From assembly GCA_900618425.1 (NCBI GenBank), contig UZAN01039563.1, positions 17,188 through 81,187 on the forward strand: a stretch of DNA of 64,000 nucleotides. Direction: 5' to 3'. Below, in pieces: positions 37,340 to 47,100 of the stretch (the first letter of the stretch is position 1; every line of letters starts with the position of its first letter). The position numbers were made by a program, and so were the translations under genes. The notes under the pieces are model-generated. The model saw nothing but the letters and a program-made list of their open reading frames with translations. It was not told the DNA's origin and did no database searches. Origin of the DNA: Echinostoma caproni (lineage: Eukaryota > Platyhelminthes > Trematoda > Plagiorchiida > Echinostomatidae).

Positions 37340-37615
37340 ACGTTCATTTGGTGGACTTCAGTGAATTCTGAGGAACACCTATCGGGGCAATCAGCCTACA
37401 TGCTAACTGGTGGATGCCATATGGCTCTGTAAGTGGAATGGGTAATTCGAATGTGAAAAGATCAGTGCTATCGGTATGGCCTCGTAGCTCAGCTGGTAGA
37501 GCGTGTGTTGTACACAGGTGTGGGCGGCGTCCATTCGTGGGTTTGAATCCCACNCCCACCGAGGCTACTGAACTTTTCACAATCGCCATACAAACTTCGA
37601 ATCTACCAAACATCC
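37340..37615 (+). repeat. SINE1 copy 2 (plus orientation), most complete
   Basis: It has a leader of about 135 bases, a tRNA-like domain at 37479-37565, and a tail ending near CAAACATCC. The acceptor arms GCCTCG (37479-37484) and CGAGGC (37560-37565) are perfectly complementary, unusual for an old SINE. GTGAAAAGATCAGT (37453-37466) and ACTGAACTTTTCAC (37567-37580) form an outer 14-base inverted repeat with one mismatch, bracketing the tRNA-like part. The domain is longer than in copy 1 (87 against about 63 bases) because of an insertion between the boxes. One ambiguous base is at 37554. The leader preceding the tRNA-like domain is atypical, since most tRNA SINEs start with it. Confidence 0.85.
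37485..37551 (+). promoter_or_regulatory. Internal RNA polymerase III promoter (A and B boxes) of SINE1
   Basis: The A box TAGCTCAGCTGG (37485-37496) matches the consensus TRGCNNAGYNGG at every position. The B box GGTTTGAATCCC (37540-37551) differs from GGTTCGANTCC by one base. The spacing of about 43 bases is within the working range for tRNA-type promoters. No T-run terminator follows within the tail, so a transcript would end in flanking DNA. Confidence 0.75.
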
Positions 37616-39559
37616 AGTTGCATAAAGATCAAGTGGTTGAACACATTGTTGTGAGAGGGGTTTAAGTGGGTGGGTGGATTCCTTGCTCGTAAAACTGCTT
37701 CTGAAGACATTGGAGGTACTACGGCCTCGACCGAATCAAGGGCGAAACGGTTGACTCTGAGTCTGCGGCTGAAATAAATTTTACTAGATTCAGCGGCTTC
37801 CGGTGATTCTTACTCATATGGTTGGTCTTGTGAAGGTGGATGTATCTGTCGCCTAAAGCAACGTTTATCCGATAGCGTTCATGAACACTACCAGGTTTGT
37901 TAAACGACAGCAAAATCAGAATAAGTGTGAGCACGGTTGGTTTGCCTCTAATTGAGTGAAAGCATTTAGTGGTTGCGGTAGATACACTTAACCTTATTTA
38001 CCTAGCACAATGTAAACACAAAAATCGGAGAAGCTGTAAGCAGTCTGACGTGCATTCTCTCCGGGGGGCTCAAAAGTATTTTGTGCATCATTTCAACATT
38101 TTTGGGTCCAATTAATCTCCTCCAACACATCTGCAAACATTAATGTTGAAACCGTGATCGATTTATGCGCACATCTTCGTACCAGTGTTTGGATTAAAAT
38201 ACATGTAATCTCAACTGCACCTCGTCATCGCACTCCAGTTTAGTATTGTTCACGTCTGGTAATGTCTTTCGACATGAAAACAATTAAATGATCCTAAACG
38301 ATCCTGGTACCATGTTTGGGTGGCTCTGAAAGTAATTTACTAAACCTTGTTATGAATAATATCGGTCGTTCTTCGATTATAGTTTTTGTCATTATCTGGA
38401 GTTGGGTGGTAAATTCCAAATGTTGTTAATGTATTATAACGCTGTTTGGGATAGGCATTACCTCCACTTCATCTTGATATACCTGGTTATAATTCGTGAA
38501 TTCTACGTGGCAAAAAGACGCGCTATTGAGACCAGTTACACAATCATATTAATCGGCACCATTCGTGATAAGCGATCAGTACCTACTGATTCATTCCTTC
38601 ACATCGAATCCCGCTACTGCAACAAATATATCGCTCTGATCGAGAAATCCTCTCATAAATCGTATCATCTGTGTTTCAAAACCATGCGGATATTGAATCG
38701 CGCTGTTACTCTCCTTACCAAGTAAAGTTATTCACCACATGTTTGAAGTGTTTACGGTGACATCCGAATGTGAATGAGCCAGTCGTTTTTCACGCTCGTC
38801 GACAAGGCCGTGGTCTCGTTAACATGCTCGAACATGTTCGACAGAATCGTGTTAGTGGAATGAATCATCTAAGAAACATAACGGACGGAGACAACGTGCC
38901 AGTATTTTTAATAGACTATAATCTAAAAATGTATCAGTATTCCTTTACCAAAGTTTACTTCTCACCAATCCAAAATTCAACCACGGTGGTACTCCTTAGT
39001 TCTCAAATATTATGGATTGCGATCACCACGATTCAATCAATCGATTGAATATTCCAGTAAATGACAAAGTGTGCTCACTTGGTTGCCCAAGTCAACATGT
39101 CCATCCGCTATTAAAGGCCATGTATTGACGTAGAACACAATGCGGCCCTGACACCTGACAATTTTCTTAAGGTACGTTAAAGGTTTACATAGAGAGTCAC
39201 ACGGACAAGCACACACACCGTACCAGTTGTAATCACTGAAAACAGACAAACGCGTACTACCATGTTCAAATATTCTTACGGAAGGTGCCTTCGGATATGA
39301 CGGGCTAAGTCACATGCGTATTATGGCAGATTAGATGTGTAAATTGTTGTGTAGATCGTTCTGAATGTATTTTAGTCCGCCAGTGCTCCATAATAAATAA
39401 AAATCTGTGAGAATGATTGTTTTAGACTACAGTGACGTATTTTTAACTGTTGATAAAGTTCAGCTTGTCTGTTATTGCGGACTATGGAGTTCCTCCCTCC
39501 CCCACTGTTACTCTGCTAAATGACTATTTTTCCCCTTAGAAAACGGCTTACGCGCTACG
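37616..39559. other. Non-coding stretch, nothing recognised
   Basis: The longest frames are 107 codons (38402-38725, plus) and 92 codons (38770-39048, plus). Neither contains a recognisable domain and neither is flanked by convincing splice sites. No tandem array is seen. Confidence 0.5.
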
Positions 39560-40545
39560 GTGGTCAATTATCCTCACTCTTAGCTTCCGAATCAGGGGTT
39601 CGTTAAGAAGCTATTCTTTCTTCTTTTTCACTTATTTGGTTTTCATGCCTGGTTTAAAGACTGTCTGCTGATGAAATGCGTTGATGACGTTATCTTTGGC
39701 GCTTTCTATCATAACCTCGTTCTCTCCAAAATCCAACTTGATCTCTCACAACCTAACGAGTGGTCTTCTGCAAGTAAACTTTCCATGAACCAATCTAAAT
39801 GTGTGAATGTCTTATCTTGTCGCCGATTGGGCAAATCATTCTCTGATTATTTTGAGAGTGATCAGCTTCTATTCGTTAACGATACACTAGTCGGTCGGAG
39901 AACATCAGTAACTACTTGAGTGCTATTTTTGATAATTATCTTTCTTGGTCTGAGCACAACAACAATGTTTTTGGAGAATTCAGAAGGTTATTGGGTTTTA
40001 GTCTACGCCTAAGGCACTTAACCATTCCCTCCAATCTGATAAAGACGTTTTTACATGTATGCATCTTAACACACTGATTCTAAGCCTCCTCAGTGATTTT
40101 TCCCGATTTATTGTGAAACGATACGTCTGATATCCAGATAACTGAAGTATTTTTTTACCCATCTATTGTGGTTTACCCCGAATTCACATAATCCATTGCG
40201 CTCTCTCCGTACTAATGATTAATTATTCCACGAATTTCTGTCTGATCCCCGTCGCCCCCTTAACTCCGCATTATCTAAATGTATTTCCATCTATTCTACA
40301 CTTACCATGTTAAAACTCATTCGGGAACGCATGAAAATGCATAACTCGTATTTAACCTACAGTTTCTGTGTATACTTCATTATCCCTCATCCTCGCTTTT
40401 TTTCACCCGACCCGTATTTTGCCAGAATCACCCATAACCTCGTCTAGTTATTCGTTTCTTCGTTTTATTTGGGACATTTGTCAGCTGAATTTGCACCAGG
40501 TGGTGTAATAAAGCAATCTGTTGACTTGACTTGACTTGACTTGAC
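39560..40545 (+). mobile_element. LINE-C: 3' end of a CR1-group retrotransposon
   Basis: This is the 3' part of ORF2 plus the 3' UTR. CVDD (39677-39688) replaces catalytic YADD. SKLSMNQSKCVNVLSCR follows in the same 82-codon frame, then with frame changes SNYLSAIFDNYLSWS, EFRRLLGFSLRLRHLTIPSNLI and a VIFPDLL segment, the standard palm-to-thumb order of CR1 elements. After coding similarity fades, the 3' UTR contains AATAAA-like TAATAAAGC and ends in five TTGAC units. The tail and residues differ from LINE-A and B, so it is a separate family. It is 5' truncated and broken by stops. Confidence 0.8.
40521..40545 (+). repeat. (TTGAC)5 3' tail of LINE-C
   Basis: Five exact pentamers close the element directly after GTAATAAAGCAATCTG. 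Short tandem repeats are the normal 3' terminus of CR1-group LINEs and fix the element boundary to the base. Confidence 0.9.
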
Positions 40546-43500
40546 CACTTACGCATCGTGGCACGTTCATTGCCCCAGCCAAACAAGATTTATCCGCAAC
40601 TCGCCTCTAGTAACACTACAGTAGTGAGCAGTCTATGCATTGGGGTAGAAAGGGTGTTATGACTTCAATGGGATTCGTATTTTATCCATAATTTCAGTAC
40701 AAAATGGAATAATACTATAGTCTGTATTCTATTCTGCTATATTCTCTAACGGCTCCCGATCCAGCAATTTATTGTAACACTGGATCACATTAATTTACCG
40801 CAAGTAGAATCGCCAAGCAGATGCACGTTTTACCCGTAATATCCGCACTTTAAGACAACTAATCAATTTGACCAGTTCAACAAAGCTAACTTTCGCGAGC
40901 TGATTCAGATAATCGGACAGTGGTTATTAAAATCTCATTAACTGTCAAAATTTATTAGACTCATCAGATCAAGGAACAGCATTAGTATTTTTGCTTTCTG
41001 TCTATGTAAAAGTAAATTCTTGAGTAAAACTCTCCAAACTCGATAGAAATGCGTCGGCACACTGTTCATTGACAGACTAGTTTTAGTCGATCAACCATAG
41101 GCACTCTGTCCCTTTTGGTAGCGGAGGGTACTTGTGTTCATGTTCGTCTGTGTTCCTCCTTTGTTTCAAGTAACTTGAAAGCGCCTCTCCATGGAGAAAT
41201 ATAACTCATTTTCTAATGTGTGTACTATCCTTGTATTTTGAGAGCCAGAAAGTGGGCACAGATCCTGTGCGGCCCTTTGTGACGGGAAAACTCGAACTGC
41301 GTTTCCCGAATTTGAACACCTGCTAATACTTTTTGAATGGGTTCCAAGATGGGATCTATCTTGTATATTATAGTCTCCCTAGACCTGTTTAACGCCAGTT
41401 CATTCATTGATTATGGCTTTCAGTGTCACCTATGAGAAACAATATTTGCAACCGTCGTAGCACAAAGAAATGCATACTACATGCTGAGGAGTACCTTTTA
41501 AGTTAGAATATTTCGATTCCCTGAACAATGGAGTCAAATCTAAATTCTATTTAGGCCAACCAATTCAAAAAGAAAAAGCGAAACCACCGGCTAACAATTC
41601 TATCTGCACACACGTAAGTCATAACTGATTGACAGAGCGTAATAACGTTTGAACCCACCATCAGAAGATCAAAACACTTTCAACACATTTACTATAACCA
41701 GCTCGGAGAAAAAAATGCAAAGCATGCAAGAGGAAACTCGCCTAATTAAACAAAATATTCGTGTTTTTCGTCCCCAAGGACCGATACGCAATAAGAATCA
41801 ACACAGATTGCAGCAGCTCCGATTGTCACTCGGATTTTAATGAATTGAAAGCAATTCAGCTATAAAGCAAATCTGGTTCTGATTCCATAATATACGTATA
41901 ACCAAAACTGTGTGCGTATTGGTAGCCCTAATTATGCACTCCGAAGGACAATAATCCACACCAACTAACACCCAACTGACTCAACACGTCTAGGGACAGC
42001 TATTTCACTTTAAGCTCAAAGTGGTAACTCGCACTCGTAATTAGGTCACACTGTTAAGGGTCGAGACATACAGGTATTGACCAAACTCATGCAACAGTCT
42101 GATTTTCATCACCTTTTTCCTCTCAATTCTTCGTTTTTTCCAACCTCATTCACGAGATTGAATACGATATTGCTCCACATCACACGCAACATATCTGATA
42201 TAATGTCCACTTATGTCGTTGCCTCTATTAGCCATACACCATTAAAATGTACAATGTTTCGATATTCACGATGATTGCCGGTGCATCAGTTGTAAACACT
42301 TTCATGAAATCGGAATCATTTATTAAAAACAATGAATTTCCATGCTGCTTTGCTTAAAATATTTTCGACATCTCAGCTGTAACTTTCGAACTACTACAAA
42401 TTTTATCGCCACACTCAAGGTCGCGCAAATTCAAACGGGGATAGGAAAGAACTAAGAACATTGAAGTGGGAGATAAAATCAGGAATAAGTACACTGTACC
42501 CATAACCATCAATATACAATTATGACATTGGAAACTGAAATAAATTTCCAAAATGAGAGTGATGCTGCACAAGTTTGATCAACATCTGTAGGCGAAGTCT
42601 TACAAACAAAATTTCACAAACAATGATTCCTGATATAACCCATCTTTTCGAATCCTACTGAAGCATACGTTCCCAATTTTAATCACTGAGGTCCGACATT
42701 GTGTATTGGCTTTTGACCAAATTTGATTGATTATGGTGAAATGAAGAAGAACGCAGAACTGCATATTTTCTCATGAGCTATAGAAGTTAAAATTATTTTT
42801 TTTATCTGCTTACACTGAAAAATCATGGTCACATAACTGCGAAAATGCTTCATATCGAATAATGGTCTCTGTAGTAATGTTGTGAGATGCTACTTAATGG
42901 TGAGTATTCGGTAACATAGTTGGTAATTTAGTTCAACAATCAAAACCTAACAAGATCATCGAAGGCAAATGACTAGTTATCCAAGAATAGCTATCGATCA
43001 CTACATTCGTTACACATTGTGCGGCCAGGAACTGATGAGATTTCTGTATTATTTATGCCAAATTATTGATATCCCATCTGTAATCCTCAATAGACGACTA
43101 ATGACAAAGTAGTAAAAATCGGTTCTCGTAGCTCGGGAGAACTGAATTCTATTTCGCCTGTTCTCCAAGCTTGGCAATTTGTTTGCGAACGTTTCATCAC
43201 CAGCCGAGAATTGCCTTGGAGAATTATAACAGTGATAGTTCCTAATGCCTCTCGAACGAAAAGATAATATAACAAACATCAGATAATTAAACATTGATAA
43301 AATAAAATTAAGGAATTAAGAATGACCCTGCATCAATGTTCTGTCTAGCATATTGTAGCACACGATTGATGACCGGTACGCGATCTGTACGACTGTTTAC
43401 AAACACTGTCTCCTACATTGAGTTTAACATATGTTTTTCATATTCTCTCGGTTCTAACTGTTTCTTCGGAATCATGAATGCAATTTCGTAAATAATCATT

Positions 43501-43959
43501 TTGGTTAGTTTGTCTAATTGCTGAAATTATTTCATTCTGATATCTTATGTTATCTGATTCATCGTTGTCGTTCAAATCCAGCCAGTTCGAAACAACCGGA
43601 TTTTCAAATGTGATAATTATATTATATGCATTTTCTCGGGACCGATCAGAGTTACTCTGCAAGTTAGTCGGGCTATCAGAAAAGGATTTTCCATTGATAT
43701 CCAGATCCTTTAAACTTCATTCTGGATGCGGATTCCAAACATCCTCGAAAGAAACGAAATATTTTAAGGGGCCTGTCTTCAAAGTTGAGTCTAGTCGAGT
43801 GATTCCAGAGGGTGAAACGAACACCTCTGAATATAATCAAAACATTTTCTGAGCGGATACTTTTAAAGTGATGTGCGAAGAACGAGGATGATAAAATAAA
43901 GTTGATGATATATTCATGTGGTAGATTAGGTGTGGGCTGAAGAGCTGGTAAATGATAAA
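40546..43959. other. Non-coding stretch, nothing recognised
   Basis: There are small frames only. Overlapping opposite frames at 43547-43852 (plus, 101 codons) and 43676-43987 (minus, 103 codons) are both unrecognised. The latter runs into SINE2. A short high-GC patch at 41.24-41.40 kb has an open minus frame of 60 codons without a known motif. Confidence 0.5.
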
Positions 43960-44110
43960 AAGCTGTTTTGACCTGGTTGTGTCTCATCAGCCGTGTGAAT
44001 CCATCGACCCAACTGGGGATCTAACCCGGGACCTCACAGGTAGAACGCAAGCATACTACCCACTCGGCCACTAGGCAGCTTGTCAGACCGTTTCTCGTTT
44101 TGAATATTAA
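43960..44110 (-). repeat. tRNA-headed SINE with hammerhead-like core (SINE2 copy 1)
   Basis: On the minus strand the A box TGGCCGAGTGGG (44070-44059) is of the Ser/Leu tRNA type. The B-box-like GGTTAGATCCCC (44026-44015) follows. Then come GTC (44008-44006), GATGGATTC, the exact hammerhead core CTGATGA (43990-43984), a three-base stem GAC/GTC with an eight-base loop (43983-43970) and AAAAC in place of GAAAC. In schistosome Sm-alpha SINEs a polymerase III promoter is likewise followed by GUC, a GGAUUC-containing stem I, CUGAUGA, stem II and GAAA. Stem I is not well formed here and G12 is lost, so this copy is unlikely to cleave. A second copy lies at 53553-53662. Confidence 0.7.
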
Positions 44111-47100
44111 TTATATGACACAACCCACCTAGACGAACTTATTGCAAGTATCGGTCCTCGCGCATCCCAGAACCAGCGTCCAGGTTTACAATAATCTCAG
44201 GAGGGTCCTACTCAAGTAAATTCGGACTGCTACCTAGTTGGCGTAATTTTCACCCGTGGAATCAGCCAAACTGACCATGTCGTGTAAACGAATCAGTTGT
44301 ATGAACGCCTTACACGAAAGCACTGTAAACTCACTGCACCTGCATACAACGACTACCCAGCAGTGCTGGCAAATCGAATGATCTAAGTCTTAAACGCCTC
44401 CATCAGGTATACTAATAATGGAAGATCAATGAAACGGAGTTTCGGAAGCAGTTCAATGGTGAACGAAACGTGGATTAGACATGGTCAAATTTCACAGCAA
44501 AATGTCTGTCGAATATCCCAATGAGTGCATTGTTTTACGAATATCGTGCTGGTTACAGTGCAACCAAACAAAAAAAGCCTACAGATCAAATTTATTTTAT
44601 TTTGACTTTTTTGACTAAAACTGAATGTTTGAAAAGATGTGTCTGCAAGAATCCACAAAATATATCGAATTACAGGGCTCCCACAAGGAATTCTTATAAT
44701 CATCTTCGTTTTCGTACAGAGACAGTGATCGAGTGAATGAATTCGTCAAAATAACGACCTATTGGTCCTGAGTTCAAATCATGCTGCTGCCCATTGAATT
44801 GCTCTTTTCTGAAAGTTGGCTGTACATTTGTATACTTAGTCAACAAAAATGGAATTGAAAAAGGACACTTGATCCTTCCCATCGCTTTTAAAGTCCATTC
44901 TATCTTCAGTTTGTTTTTGCTTCCCTGAAGTGCTGCAATATATTGAAAACTTTTAATTAATTTGAAGGTTTGGATATGTTTGTGATAACTGACAAAGAGC
45001 ACTGGACAGCTGTTTGGTCCTGTTTGGGATACGTTGCATCTTTCAAAGCGAAGACTGCTAAGGGGTGCGAATTTGAAATCCTTACCTGAAGTTCGAGTCG
45101 AGACGGGGACACTAAACGTACACACTGCTGACCAGTCCGAAACAGGACGAAACGGCTGTCCAATGCTCTTTGTCAAACACCACAAAAATTTTCATCGCAT
45201 GTAAATGTATTCGAATTGTGGAGAATTAACGATCTCCCAAGGAGTAAAACCCAAACCCAAGACCATCAAGAGTGCCTGGTGCCTCTTAACACTTGAATGG
45301 GCTAATCCAAGATTGTTACTCAAAAATGTGAATATTTGTTTGTTTTTATCCAACTGACAATAAATAAAACACAACCCAGTTAATTTCGTGACATTTTTTG
45401 TCGGATTTCGATGTAACTTTATATTTTCACAGCCTTCTTTGCTTCGTGCGGCTTGAACCAAGCACGATCTATAACAGATGTTTTAAATTATTTACTTTTC
45501 ACGCCGGATTTTTCGAGAACTGTTTCGATTGACATTGTTCTTGAACAACTCTGACGAAATATGCTTAGCACCAATATGGTGTACACACCAGATATTGTGT
45601 TTCTCTTTACAGTCGGCTAAACTCTTCAGTATTCCATTTCAAAGTCATCTTTGACTGCAAGTATATGAATGATTTCAATCCAAAAGCGGTTCTTCAGAGG
45701 TTTGTATTTTAATGATTGCGTCACAGCTATTGAACGACATGGTTTAGAAAATCCTCTTAAAAACGATCGTATTATTCTTTTCATTAGGACAGGCCCAAAA
45801 ATCTCTTGCTCATCTACTAAGCAAAGAGGGACCTAATTTGTGCAACACGAAACGATGCACTCTGCGAGGAACGCGGTTGCACGTGACAATTTTCTGAGTA
45901 TTCAACTATCAATCAGAGTGCATTTAACAGCTAGTCTAGTCCAGAGACAAATAAATCCGTCGCAATGGTATTGTTTATTAATCAGCCAATACTGTGTCCA
46001 CAGTTTAACAAGCAGACTGATTCTGCATCACGCGACTCATTTGAGCCCTGCCATCATCATCATTATCAAGTGCTCCAATCATTGTTCACATTCTACCGAA
46101 TCAAAACAATTTGCCCATGATAGCTTTGTCGCGCGGCTTATTTAACCGAAAACACTAGCGTGAACGACACCCACACTCTGCAAAACGTACGGTCATTCTA
46201 TCATGTAAAATACGAAGACTCACTTGGGAGTTTCGATCGTGACGCATTCGGTTCACTGTGATAGTTTGTTTGATGAATTCAGTGTTGTACAAATTGGAGA
46301 ATAGTATCCGTGTTGGGTTTGGCGGCTCCACGTGATTACGGATTCTCACACAGGATGAAGTCACAAAAATGAACTGAACCGGTAATTCTTTTCTAATCAG
46401 TCACTATTATAAATTGATAAACAATGAACAATGATGATTTTGTTTAGAGGAATACTGTGCACCTCAATGTTTACAAACTGCGTAACATTGCATACCACAG
46501 TAGACGTTATCAGGGAAAATTAAGTGAATTGGTCTCCCTTAATGTAGGCGACATGAAGTTCGTTATACTTGAAATACATTCAAATCTCTGCATATCGTTT
46601 GTACTTTCATATCTTGTCCAATAAAGTAACTGCTCATAAATCTTTTGTTGTTTGGTGAGATAAACTGTCTGCGTATATAAGTGCGAAGGTTTTGCTAGCA
46701 GCTAAATAAACGTTTTATTGATTTAGCTTTGGCAGATGACTAGGTCACATCATGAAATCATCCCCCCCAGCACGGCGTGAATTGTTGTGAGTCACTTCCC
46801 GTGTCAAGGCGAACCGGATTCAGAATACGATTAGGGTTACCGTGATTGGATGATTCACCGCGGCCTAATGTTGATTGAGCAGATGGAGTTTCACAGCAGT
46901 TGTATCGAAATTCCACTGTTGTGTTCTCTGAAAATCGCAATAAGTATGAGACCAGAAACAGGACGTTTGACGATGACTCAGAGAACTGCTTATCAACACG
47001 TAACGTTTTGAGAACTTTTGAATGTTTACCATGTTGTGGGCAGTCATGCTCAGTTAGTGTCACCATACAATGAAAAGCCTTCAAATCAGCGTACAACTGC

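Noticed and set aside
37479..37565. Genuine tRNA gene
   Set aside because: The acceptor arms and boxes are good, but the domain is repeated in at least two other copies with shared non-tRNA flanks and has an internal insertion, so it is a SINE head.
37344..37665. Frames of 83-89 codons on both strands in the SINE1 cluster, and 36990-37187
   Set aside because: They are translations of SINE1 and its reverse complement. Both strands give near-identical peptides because the copies are inverted.
40940..40975. CTGATGAGTCTAATAAATTTTGAC on the minus strand as a hammerhead candidate
   Set aside because: The CTGATGA core and a GTC/GAC pair are present, but no GAAA follows and there is no tRNA-like promoter nearby.
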